A stretch of 32,986 nt of DNA from DASYLJ01 sp964432595 (lineage in GTDB: Bacteria; Desulfobacterota; Binatia; DP-6): positions 1 to 32,986 of the forward strand of contig CAYSOF010000043.1 of NCBI GenBank assembly GCA_964432595.1. The letters run 5' to 3'. A program made the position numbers and the translations under genes. The first letter of the stretch is position 1. The number at the start of each line of letters is the position of its first letter. The notes beneath the pieces are model-generated. The model did not search any database and was not told where the DNA came from. It saw only the letters and a list, made by a program, of their open reading frames with translations. Below are positions 21,968 through 29,326 of this stretch, in pieces.

Positions 21968-22507
21968 ATGCCGCGAGACGACCGCCACGAACAGCCCGCT
22001 GCGAGCCTCCGTGGCCAGGTCGAGCTGGCCGTCGATCGGGCCCGGCAGATGATCGGTACCGGGGCGACGCGTCGCGAGATCCTCACGGGTCTCGCGAGCG
22101 CCGGCGAGGTGCTGGCGGGTCCCGGCGCCACCGTATCGATCCTCGTGCTCGACGAGCACGGCCTGCTGCGCAACGGCGCGTCGCCGAACCTCCCCGCCGA
22201 CTACCTGGCCGCGATCGACCGCCTGAAGCCGGACGCCCGCGTCGGCACGTGCGCCGCCGCGGCGGCGACCGGCACGGCCGTCATCACCCCGGACTTCTTC
22301 GCCGACGACAAGTGGGCGGAGCTCCGTCACCTGCCCCGCTCGCTGGGCTTCGTCGGCGCCTGGAGCATGCCGATCAAGTCGCCGGACGGGGCCGTGCTCG
22401 GCACCTTCGGGACATACTACCGCGATCAGCGCACGCCGACGCCGGACGAGCGCGCGGGCGTCGAGCTGCTCGCCGCGACGGCGTCACTGGTACTCGTCGC
22501 GAGCTGA
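21968..22507 (+). CDS. Stand-alone GAF-domain sensor-like protein
   Basis: A 179-aa protein consisting almost only of a GAF domain (~40-178): ATVSILVLDEHGLLRNGASP, the VGTCAAAAATGTAVITPDFF segment, SLGFVGAWSMPIKSPDGAVL and GTFGTYYRDQRTP. This resembles GAF domains fused to diguanylate cyclases or histidine kinases, but no output domain follows; the frame stops after LLAATASLVLVAS. It may be a soluble sensor or a fragment. The ATG at 21968 has AGGGAG upstream. The 230 bp between chrA and this gene contain no gene that I can see. It converges with the kinase gene with a 7-bp gap. Confidence 0.8.
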   Translation: MPRDDRHEQPAASLRGQVELAVDRARQMIGTGATRREILTGLASAGEVLAGPGATVSILVLDEHGLLRNGASPNLPADYLAAIDRLKPDARVGTCAAAAATGTAVITPDFFADDKWAELRHLPRSLGFVGAWSMPIKSPDGAVLGTFGTYYRDQRTPTPDERAGVELLAATASLVLVAS

Positions 22508-22514
22508 CGTCAGG

Positions 22515-23018
22515 TCATGACGGCACCTCGCGCTCGTGCCGAACCACGTTGAAGCCTTCCTCCGCCGTCGGCGGCTGGAAGAAGGCCGTGATCGCGTCGA
22601 AGTCGGCCTCCGTGGTCCACGCGCTCCCGTCCGGAAGGTGACGACTGCGCTCGCGTAGCTGCGCCTTGCACAGCGCGTCCGGCACGTCGATGAAGTGCAG
22701 CTCGTGCGGAGCGTTCGCGCGTTCGAACAGCACCCGGAACCAGCGGCGTTGCTTCGGCGTGTTGCCGGGGAAATCGAGGACGACGGGGATCCCGCGAGCG
22801 AGCAGCGCGCAGACGTGGTCGGTGAGCGCAGCGCACAGGCGCGTCGAGTACTTCGCGTAGGCGCGGACGTCGACGATCTCGTCGGGGAAGAGATGGACGA
22901 GCCATTCGTCCTGGACGAGCAGCACCGCGCCATGGCGCTCCGTGAGCGCGCGCGCGAGCTTCGATTTCCCCGCCGCCATCTTTCCGCAGAAGACGTAGAG
23001 GGTGCCGCGCGTCGTCAC
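22515..23018 (-). CDS. P-loop kinase-like ATPase (AAA_33/predicted kinase type)
   Basis: A 167-aa protein. The Walker A is GKMAAGKS (12-19), with an alpha/beta P-loop fold and the strand GIPVVLDFPGNTPKQRRWFR, which carries the Walker B-like Asp. The helix FDAITAFFQPP closes the protein. This fits the small predicted-kinase group (zeta-toxin/AAA_33-like) that phosphorylates small molecules or RNA ends. The start is a GTG at 23018. Substrate unknown. It lies 48 bp after the cupin gene in the long minus-strand run and may be its last member. Confidence 0.82.
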   Translation of the reverse strand: MTTRGTLYVFCGKMAAGKSKLARALTERHGAVLLVQDEWLVHLFPDEIVDVRAYAKYSTRLCAALTDHVCALLARGIPVVLDFPGNTPKQRRWFRVLFERANAPHELHFIDVPDALCKAQLRERSRHLPDGSAWTTEADFDAITAFFQPPTAEEGFNVVRHEREVPS

Positions 23019-23066
23019 GCGTGCCTCACGTCTCTTCCGGCGTCGGCTTCCGCACGTGCTCGCGTC

Positions 23067-23507
23067 TCACGCCACGACCTTGAGGCCGTGGCGGGCGCCG
23101 ACCTCCGTGAGCCGGTCCAGGTCCGGGTTCACGGGCGACACTTCGCGCGCCATGTCGGCGAACATCGTCGAGGCGCCGAGCCGCGACGTCATCGAGATCA
23201 TCTCGCCGCCGCCGGCGCCGAAACGGAACCAGTGGGTGGTGCCCGCGGGAAGATGCACGAGGGTACCGGCCGAGGCCGTCATCGCCTCCGCACCGATGCC
23301 GAACTCCATCCGGCCTTTGACCACGTAGAAGGACTCGTCCCACGGATGACTGTGCGGCGGCGGACCGCTGCCCTCCGGTCCGCGCTGGAGGAATATCTCG
23401 TACCCACCCGTCGCCTCGCCCGAGGCGAGCACCGTCACGTGCTCGCCGACGATGTCGAGCGTCGGTGCGTACTCCGCCGGGGTGACGACGAAGGGTCGTG
23501 CGGCCAT
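23067..23507 (-). CDS. Single-domain cupin protein
   Basis: A 146-aa protein. Cupin motif 1 is complete (PPHSHPWDESFYVVKGRMEF: H52, H54, E58, G65), and motif 2 is GTLVHLPAGTTHWF with H92, so a metal is likely bound. Single-domain cupins include isomerases, dioxygenases and storage-like proteins; nothing selects one. The ATG at 23507 has AGGAGA at good spacing. The 104 bp between it and the end of the amine oxidase gene show no feature; the closeness to that gene makes a common role possible but unproven. Confidence 0.88.
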   Translation of the reverse strand: MAARPFVVTPAEYAPTLDIVGEHVTVLASGEATGGYEIFLQRGPEGSGPPPHSHPWDESFYVVKGRMEFGIGAEAMTASAGTLVHLPAGTTHWFRFGAGGGEMISMTSRLGASTMFADMAREVSPVNPDLDRLTEVGARHGLKVVA

Positions 23508-23611
23508 GTCGTTTCTCCTGTCTCTCGCGTCATCCGACGCCGGGAGGCCCGTGTGTGCTCGGTACCATGCCGTATCGTTCCGGTGCGGGAAACCTTCGTC
23601 GGGGACCGCCA

Positions 23612-24976
23612 TCAGCTCGAGCGGCACTCCAGTATCTCCGTCGCGACCCGCTCCCCCGACCGCACGGCGCCGTCGATGGCGCCGTGCGAAATCGTCGAGG
23701 TTTCCGTGCCGGCCCAGTGCACCCGGCCGAACGGCTCGCGCAGGAGGTGACCGTAGCGGCTGAGCGTATTGAGGCCGAAATGCGCCATGGCGCAGCCGCG
23801 CGACCATTGCTCGTTCCACCACGACGTCTCGATGACCTGCACGGGCTTCGCCGCGCGCGCACAGAGGCGGGCGGTCAGCGCGTCGACGACGGCCGCGCGA
23901 CGCGCGTCCTCACCGAGCGCCTGGAAGCGTTGCGCGACGGACCCGAACGTGAACGACGCGATGACGCCCGGACGTCCTGACGACGGGCTGGCGTCCAGCG
24001 TGACCTCCGCCGCGGACCCCGGCTCCGCGGATTGGCCGCTCAAGCCGTCGGCTCGCCAGAACGGCTCGTCGTAGACGACGAGCGTCTTCGTCTCCCAGCC
24101 GGCCGCCGCGTTGCGATACAACGCGGTCCGATCGTCGGGCAGCGCCGGATCGAACGCGATCTCGAGCGCGAGCGCCGGCGGCACCGTCACCACCGCCCGC
24201 CGCGCGGACACGGTGAGGGCGTCGCCGGCGACGAGCACGTGATCGTCGCGCTGCGTGACGGCACGCACCGGCGTGCTCAGGCGGATCACGCCGCCGAGCG
24301 CGTCGGCGACTCGTTGCGCGATCGAGCCGGCGCCGCCATTGACCATGTTCTCCTGCGAGCCGTTCTCGATCGAGAAGAGCGTCTCGATGCTGCCGTGCGC
24401 ATGCGCCAGGTAGAGGAGATGGAGCAGCGACGTCTCGGCCAGGTCGCCGGTCATCAGCCCGCGCACCGCGGATTCGAAGAGATCGCGGGCGATCGTCGTG
24501 CGCACGCCGGACTGCTCGAGCCACGACGCGATCGACCGCGCGTCCCATTCGGCCGCACGTCGAGCGGTCCATGGCGCGTCCAACGGCACCTGCCGCGCCA
24601 TGCGATTGAGCTTCCACTGCGCGAGCGCGAGCGACAGCACCGCGAGCGGGCTGATCTTCGGGATGAGCCCCGTGTATCGCCGCGTGCGGCCGTCGCCCAC
24701 CAGGAGGTGCGCGCCCTTCACCCAGGTCTTGTAGGTGGTGACGCCGACCTCACCCGCGAGACCGACGATGGCGTCGTGCTTCGGGGCGAGCCAGGCGCCG
24801 CCCCGATCGACCGCCGTGCCGTCCGCGAGATGCTGCGTCCAGATCCGACCGCCGACCCGGTCGCGCGCTTCGAGAACGACGACCGACTTCCCGGCCTGGG
24901 TCAGTCGGCGCGCCGCGGTCAGCCCCGCGTAGCCGGCGCCGATCACACACACGTCACACTCGAGGCGATCGCTCAC
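23612..24976 (-). CDS. FAD-dependent amine oxidase (MAO-type flavoprotein)
   Basis: A 454-aa flavoprotein of the monoamine oxidase superfamily. Residues 10-40 hold the dinucleotide-binding fold VIGAGYAGLTAARRL and the ribose-binding VVVLEARDRVGGRIWT. The GG doublet near DRGGAWLAPKHD and the C-terminal HWAGTETSTISHGAIDGAV close the FAD site. WSRGCAMAHF has a cysteine near where some members attach FAD covalently, but this is speculative. It oxidises an amine or a related C-N or C-C bond with release of hydrogen peroxide; substrate unknown. The start is a GTG at 24976 with GGGAGGA upstream. It follows the 114-aa anchored protein by 39 bp. Confidence 0.92.
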   Translation of the reverse strand: MSDRLECDVCVIGAGYAGLTAARRLTQAGKSVVVLEARDRVGGRIWTQHLADGTAVDRGGAWLAPKHDAIVGLAGEVGVTTYKTWVKGAHLLVGDGRTRRYTGLIPKISPLAVLSLALAQWKLNRMARQVPLDAPWTARRAAEWDARSIASWLEQSGVRTTIARDLFESAVRGLMTGDLAETSLLHLLYLAHAHGSIETLFSIENGSQENMVNGGAGSIAQRVADALGGVIRLSTPVRAVTQRDDHVLVAGDALTVSARRAVVTVPPALALEIAFDPALPDDRTALYRNAAAGWETKTLVVYDEPFWRADGLSGQSAEPGSAAEVTLDASPSSGRPGVIASFTFGSVAQRFQALGEDARRAAVVDALTARLCARAAKPVQVIETSWWNEQWSRGCAMAHFGLNTLSRYGHLLREPFGRVHWAGTETSTISHGAIDGAVRSGERVATEILECRSS

Positions 24977-25015
24977 GCAGGGTCCTCCCGTCCGTTCGCT
25001 GGCAGCGTCAGGGTC

Positions 25016-25360
25016 TTACCACGATGGCGGATCGTCCGATCCCTCGTCGAGAACCCGCCACAGGCGATAGCGCCGCATGCCCGTCAGCAGCCCGTTCCGT
25101 TCGGTGAGCTCGACACGCGCACCCGTCGGCGTCAGGGCTCCCATCGGATTGCCTGCGCGCACCACCGTGCCGTCGTCCAGCCGCACCGTGAGGGTCTTCC
25201 CCTGGCCGACCTTACTGGCGTTCGTCTCGAACATGACGACGACGCCGCGCACGTCGCGCGTGCTCCGGCTCACCGATCCGTCGAGCCACCACGACGGCAG
25301 CGCGACGAGCACAACGACGATGGCGAGGCGTTGGGGGCGCGTATGCCACGCCGGCGTCAT
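25016..25360 (-). CDS. Small membrane-anchored protein of unknown function (114 aa)
   Basis: The N-terminus (RLAIVVVLVALPSWWL) is a membrane anchor or signal peptide. The rest looks like a small beta-barrel (GVVVMFETNASKVGQ, KTLTVRLDDGTVVRAGN, GARVELTERNGLL), perhaps OB-like, on the periplasmic side. Family not recognised. Its ATG overlaps the stop of the HAD phosphatase gene as ATGA (25357-25360), so translation is coupled. The 39-bp gap to the amine oxidase suggests the same transcript. Confidence 0.72.
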   Translation of the reverse strand: MTPAWHTRPQRLAIVVVLVALPSWWLDGSVSRSTRDVRGVVVMFETNASKVGQGKTLTVRLDDGTVVRAGNPMGALTPTGARVELTERNGLLTGMRRYRLWRVLDEGSDDPPSW

Positions 25361-25989
25361 ACCAGGAGCGCCGGCAGTGCCGACATCTCCCCGAACACGC
25401 GGGCGCCGGCGTCTCGCAGATCGCGCGCACTCGTGAGCCGCGCGAGCCCCAGCACCGACATCCCGGCGGCGACGCCGGCTCGCACGCCGGGAACGCTGTC
25501 CTCGACGACGACGCATCGGTCGGGACGCACCCCCATGCACGTCGCCCCATGCAGGAAGAGATCGGGCGCTGGCTTTCCCGCCGGGACCTCCGACGCACTG
25601 AACACGGGAGGATCGAGCTCCGGAAGCAGCCCGGCCCAGCCGAGACGGCGACGAACGTCTTCGTGGCTGCCGTTGGAGGCGACGCACCACGGAACCGAGA
25701 GCGTCGCCAACACCTCGCGGGCACCGGGAACGGGGCGGAGGTCCCGCTCGAGTGCCGCCGACAGCCGGCGATCGAACCGCGACGTGAAGTCCGCGGGCGC
25801 CCGCCACCCGAAGCGGCGCTCGGTGCTCGCCAGCCGCCCGGCCATCGTGCCACCGGAGAACTCACGCAGCGTCTGCTCGTAGTCCAGCCGATAGCCGGCC
25901 TCCCCGAGCATCTCGACGAACAGTCGATTGACGATCGGCTCGCTGTCGACGAGGACGCCGTCGCAGTCGAAGATGATCGCGTCGATCAC
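25357..25989 (-). CDS. HAD-superfamily phosphatase (beta-phosphoglucomutase/phosphoglycolate phosphatase-like)
   Basis: A 210-aa HAD hydrolase, subfamily IA. Motif I is FDCDGVLVDS with nucleophile D8 and acid/base D10; motif II is SNGS at 106-109; K139 in GKPAPDLF is motif III; VVEDSVPGVRAG (E163, D164) is motif IV. The alpha-helical cap lies at ~15-90. Likely a phosphatase or mutase on a small phosphorylated metabolite. The start is a GTG at 25989, 17 bp after the stop of the DUF6968-like gene. No clear Shine-Dalgarno is seen. It shares an ATGA overlap with the next gene. Confidence 0.92.
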   Translation of the reverse strand: MIDAIIFDCDGVLVDSEPIVNRLFVEMLGEAGYRLDYEQTLREFSGGTMAGRLASTERRFGWRAPADFTSRFDRRLSAALERDLRPVPGAREVLATLSVPWCVASNGSHEDVRRRLGWAGLLPELDPPVFSASEVPAGKPAPDLFLHGATCMGVRPDRCVVVEDSVPGVRAGVAAGMSVLGLARLTSARDLRDAGARVFGEMSALPALLV

Positions 25990-26006
25990 GCGCGACGCCC
26001 GGTCAC

Positions 26007-26432
26007 TCAGGTGCGCGCACTGCCGGTCCGCTGCTTCGCTCGCCGCGCGAACGACACCACTTCACGATCGATGAGCCGCTCGATCCGTCGGGCGAATCCG
26101 CCGGGGAGCCCCGGGACGACGCGCGGAAACGCGAGCGCGAGCTCGCCGCCGATCCACGACAGCTCCGATCGATGCGGCTCCAACGTCGCCCGGATCCCCT
26201 GCAACGCGCACATGAGCGCCTGGAAGCCGTCGATGCCGTACGCGTACCGTATGCTCCGCGACCCCAGACCGGTGACGCGAAACCCGCATCGCCAGTCGCC
26301 ATGCGGCGACTTCGGGTCCGGCTCCGGATGCGCCAGGCTGACGACGACGGGCGCACGTCGTCCCCGCAGTGAAAGCTCCCGCACGGCGATCGGTTTCGGC
26401 CGCGCCTTGGCTGGGGTGCTCCGCGTTCTCAC
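26007..26432 (-). CDS. DUF6968-like protein of unknown function (141 aa)
   Basis: The core (PVVVSLAHPEPDPKSPHGDW, then WRCGFRVTGL, IDGFQALMCALQGIRATLEP and LSWIGGE) matches the pattern of a short conserved family I remember as DUF6968, with W-x-C-x-F and a D-x-Q-A-L helix. It is probably cytoplasmic. No function is known. The start is a GTG at 26432, 10 bp after the stop of the beta-helix gene, so it is likely cotranscribed. The C-terminus is basic. The family name comes from memory. Confidence 0.62.
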   Translation of the reverse strand: MRTRSTPAKARPKPIAVRELSLRGRRAPVVVSLAHPEPDPKSPHGDWRCGFRVTGLGSRSIRYAYGIDGFQALMCALQGIRATLEPHRSELSWIGGELALAFPRVVPGLPGGFARRIERLIDREVVSFARRAKQRTGSART

Positions 26433-26442
26433 GCTCGGGCGG

Positions 26443-27303
26443 TCACGGGACGACGAGGAAGTCTCCGCGGCCGTTCTCCGCCGCCGCGTTGCCGTTGTCC
26501 TGGAGATCGGTCACCGAGGCGATCGGCGGGCTGTGCTCCACGCGGAAGCCGTACCGGCCGTTGATGGGCGAATCGTTGACCTCGACGACAATACCCGGAG
26601 AGTGCGAGATCCGCATCCCGTCCCACCGGTTGGAGAAGGTGAAGTTGAGGTCGGCCGTCCCATCGACGACGCGATGGAGCCGGATGCCGTCTCCCCCGCG
26701 CGTTTCCTCGACGGAGTTCGCGTGCACGTACGCGCCGGGCGAGTCGGTCACGCGGATGCCGCCGCGACGGGCGTTCACCACGGTGATGCCGATGACGTCG
26801 ACGAACGGCGAATCCTTGACGTCGACGCCGAGGCCATGGGTCGGGGCGGTGATGAAGATATCGGCAACCTCGTTGGCTTCACCGTTCGTTATGAGGATGC
26901 CCTTGCGCGGGTTGTCGATGTTCATGAAGCGCACGGTCGATCCGGTGGAGCCGTCGAGGCGTACCGCCGTGTTGCCCCCGACGAGGTTCAGATCCTGGAT
27001 GAGGACGCCGTTCGACCGGACCCGCACCAGATTGGCGCCGGTCGGCGGGACGTCCTCGAGGGTGGTCGAGCCGGATTCTCCCTGGATCGTCAGGTTGTCC
27101 AGTCCCTTCGGGACGTCCACCCGCTCGTGGTAGGTGCCGGACGCGATGTCGATCACGTCGCCCGGCGACGCGGCCGCGATGGCAGCGGCGATCGTGGGCT
27201 GATCGCCCGGGACGTGGATGGTGGCGGCAAGGGCCGGCGCGCTGGACACCAGGGCGCCGGCGAGCAGCGCTACGACGGAGCGACGAATGCGTGATGTGGC
27301 CAT
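26443..27303 (-). CDS. Secreted right-handed parallel beta-helix protein
   Basis: A 286-aa protein. Residues 1-27 are a Sec signal peptide (RRSVVALLAGALVSSAP, cut after ALA). IHVPGDQPTIAAAIAAASPGD, then VIDIASGTYHE, is the standard start of pectate-lyase-like/NosD-type right-handed beta-helices. Repeats follow with stacked NxV/GIxV turns (GVLIQDLNLVGGNTAVRLDG, GILITNGEANEVADIFI, GIRVTDSPGAYVHANSV, GMRISHSPGIVVEVN). Many such proteins bind or cut polysaccharides; no catalytic residues are obvious. The ATG at 27303 has GGAGG 6 nt upstream. A CRP-type site lies upstream. It begins the long minus-strand run. Confidence 0.9.
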   Translation of the reverse strand: MATSRIRRSVVALLAGALVSSAPALAATIHVPGDQPTIAAAIAAASPGDVIDIASGTYHERVDVPKGLDNLTIQGESGSTTLEDVPPTGANLVRVRSNGVLIQDLNLVGGNTAVRLDGSTGSTVRFMNIDNPRKGILITNGEANEVADIFITAPTHGLGVDVKDSPFVDVIGITVVNARRGGIRVTDSPGAYVHANSVEETRGGDGIRLHRVVDGTADLNFTFSNRWDGMRISHSPGIVVEVNDSPINGRYGFRVEHSPPIASVTDLQDNGNAAAENGRGDFLVVP

Positions 27304-27340
27304 GGCGATCCTCCGGCCATCGACTTGAACACAACCCGCC

Positions 27341-27346
27341 ATTCTT
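27341..27346 (-). promoter_or_regulatory. Predicted -10 element of the beta-helix operon
   Basis: On the minus strand AAGAAT (27346-27341) places a transcription start near 27334, leaving a ~31-nt leader with GGAGG. The start is about 41 bp from the centre of the palindrome at 27363-27388, the class II distance of CRP-dependent promoters, where a good -35 is not needed. Confidence 0.5.
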
Positions 27347-27362
27347 TGGGAAGTAAAATCCC

Positions 27363-27388
27363 GCAGATGTGATAAACGTCACATCTGC
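27363..27388. promoter_or_regulatory. CRP/FNR-type operator (perfect TGTGA-N6-TCACA)
   Basis: The 10-bp arms GCAGATGTGA and TCACATCTGC are exact reverse complements around TAAACG. The inner TGTGA-N6-TCACA is the E. coli CRP consensus. It lies 60 bp upstream of the beta-helix start and 24 bp from the stop of the GFA-like gene. Which Crp/Fnr protein binds is unknown; none is encoded in the window. Confidence 0.75.
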
Positions 27389-27412
27389 TAACCGATGTCG
27401 TCGCGCGCAGCG

Positions 27413-27720
27413 CTAGAACCAGTAGTCCGCGACGCAGCGGCCGTCGCGTGGAAGGTCTTCGAACGTGATCAGCCCGTCGAAGTGGTCGATCGGGATGCTG
27501 GCGACGGCCTCGGGCTCGGCGAGCCGGAGGTTCACTGCGATCCGGCGGCGCCCGCCGGGTTCCGCCTGCCGCGCGCGCCAGAACGCCACACAGCCGCAGG
27601 CTCCGCAGAAGTGGAACTCGACTGCGTCGCCGCGGATGTACGATCGGGTCGCACCGGTGACCCTGATGCCCTCGCCGTCGAGCTGCCATCGGATCGCGCC
27701 GCAGTGGCAGGCCCCCTCGA

Positions 27721-27724
<4 letters not shown>
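27413..27724 (-). CDS. GFA-like zinc protein lacking the central CxCxxC segment
   Basis: A 103-aa protein of the GFA/Mss4-like family. MIEGACHCGAIRWQLDGE is the normal N-terminus (C6, C8), and RSYIRGDAVEFHFC with GACGCVAFWRA the normal C-terminal zinc half (C40, C43). Family members carry a third block between these, usually CxCxxCRRxGALWAY, of about 25-30 residues; here the chain goes straight from QLDGE to GIRVTG, so one metal site is gone. The frame is intact. It may be structural or non-enzymatic. Its ATG overlaps the methyltransferase stop (ATGA, 27721-27724), so translation is coupled. Confidence 0.82.
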
Positions 27725-28365
<641 letters not shown>

Positions 28366-28468
28366 CGCCTACCGGCTCCGTGCGGTCCGCCGGGCGGCCT
28401 CGGAATCGATCGTCTTCATGGAGGCTCCGTACCGAGCGAAGCCGCGGAAGTACACTCCCGCACCGTGC

Positions 28469-28837
28469 TCACCGTCGCGGCTGGAACAGCTCGACCGGGT
28501 TGCCCGACGGATCGTCGACGATGACCTGCGCGCCCCCGGGCCCGCTCACGATCTCGTTCGTACGAAACGGCACCCCGGCGGCTCGCAACCGCTCGACCTC
28601 CGACGCGAGATCGCCGACCTCGAGATGGATGCGGTTCCAGCCACCGGCGACTTGACGCCGTCCGTCGGCGAGCGGGCGCTTCCCGGAGCTGCCGTCGCCA
28701 CTCAACAGGAGCCGCACGCCGCCGCGCGAGACCGCGGCGAACGCGGGCGACGCGTCCAGCTCCAACGTGAAGCCCAGCAGGGTCGTGTAGAACGCGACCG
28801 CCGCCGGGACGTCGTCGATGATGTAGCGCATGCCCAT
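28469..28837 (-). CDS. VOC (glyoxalase/bleomycin-resistance fold) protein
   Basis: A 122-aa protein. MRYIIDDVPAAVAFYTTLLG opens the first beta-alpha-beta-beta-beta unit; WNRIHLEVGDLASEVERLRA opens the second, and VIVDDPSGNPVELFQP is the typical end with the metal-ligand Glu. Members are metal-dependent lyases, dioxygenases or antibiotic-binding proteins. I chose the ATG at 28837, with AGGAGA 7 nt upstream, over the ATG at 28855. It lies 38 bp after the DUF6223-like gene and may share its ECF-type promoter. Confidence 0.88.
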   Translation of the reverse strand: MGMRYIIDDVPAAVAFYTTLLGFTLELDASPAFAAVSRGGVRLLLSGDGSSGKRPLADGRRQVAGGWNRIHLEVGDLASEVERLRAAGVPFRTNEIVSGPGGAQVIVDDPSGNPVELFQPRR

Positions 28838-28875
28838 CGCTCCGTCTCCTCCCATGGTCGACGTCGAGGCGTCGG

Positions 28876-29250
28876 TCAGCCGGTGCGGCCGAGCGTGCTG
28901 CGGCCGAGCGCCATGCCGATCAGCCCCAGCACCAGGGCCACGATCGCTCCGGCGCGCCCGTTGCCGGTACCGACCCCGCCGACGGTGGTGGCCAGGTGCA
29001 GCGCCCCGAGAGCCATGCCGACCACCCCCAAGACCAGCGCCGCGATGGCGCCATCGCGGCCCGCGCGGGCATCCGTCCGGCGTGCGGCGACCCCACCGGC
29101 GACGACGCCGAGCAGCGCCACGATGCCGGCCACGGTGGCGCCGGCTCTCCCGGAGCCCGTGGCGATGACGCCCTGTGCGGCGGCCGGTGCGGCATCCCAC
29201 AGCAGGAAGGATGCGATGGCGAGTCCAAGCAGCGATCGCGTATGGGTCAT
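28876..29250 (-). CDS. DUF6223-like membrane protein with internal glycine-rich repeats
   Basis: A 124-aa protein. A signal peptide (RSLLGLAIASFLLWDAAPA, cut near AAAQ) is followed by three hydrophobic helices. Two repeat the pattern GR(D/A)GAI(A/V)ALVLGL(I/V)GMALG; the first is a variant (GRAGATVAGIVALLGVVAGG). This fits the DUF6223 family as I remember it, known mostly from actinobacteria, function unknown. The ATG at 29250 has GGAGGAG upstream. A TGTCACG-N16-CGTC site on this strand (29326-29300) suggests control by the divergent sigma factor. Confidence 0.78.
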   Translation of the reverse strand: MTHTRSLLGLAIASFLLWDAAPAAAQGVIATGSGRAGATVAGIVALLGVVAGGVAARRTDARAGRDGAIAALVLGVVGMALGALHLATTVGGVGTGNGRAGAIVALVLGLIGMALGRSTLGRTG

Positions 29251-29264
29251 GCGTCTCCTCCGTT

Positions 29265-29291
29265 CGTCACCTCGGGCCGGTGTCGTTCGTC
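29265..29291 (+). promoter_or_regulatory. Predicted ECF-sigma promoter driving the sigma gene itself
   Basis: CGTCACC (29265-29271), a 16-bp spacer and CGTC (29288-29291) match the ECF41-type consensus TGTCACA-N16-CGTC as I recall it, with exact spacing. The transcript would start near 29297 and reach the ATG at 29326, so the sigma gene would be autoregulated. Confidence 0.6.
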
Positions 29292-29299
29292 ATGGGCAT

Positions 29300-29326
29300 G
29301 ACGGAGCGGACGACGGAAACGTGACA
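29300..29326 (-). promoter_or_regulatory. Predicted ECF-sigma promoter for the DUF6223-VOC genes
   Basis: On the minus strand TGTCACG (29326-29320), a 16-bp spacer and CGTC (29303-29300) match the same consensus, 6 of 7 in the -35 and 4 of 4 in the -10. The -35 overlaps the first base of the sigma start codon. The transcript would start near 29294. Confidence 0.62.
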
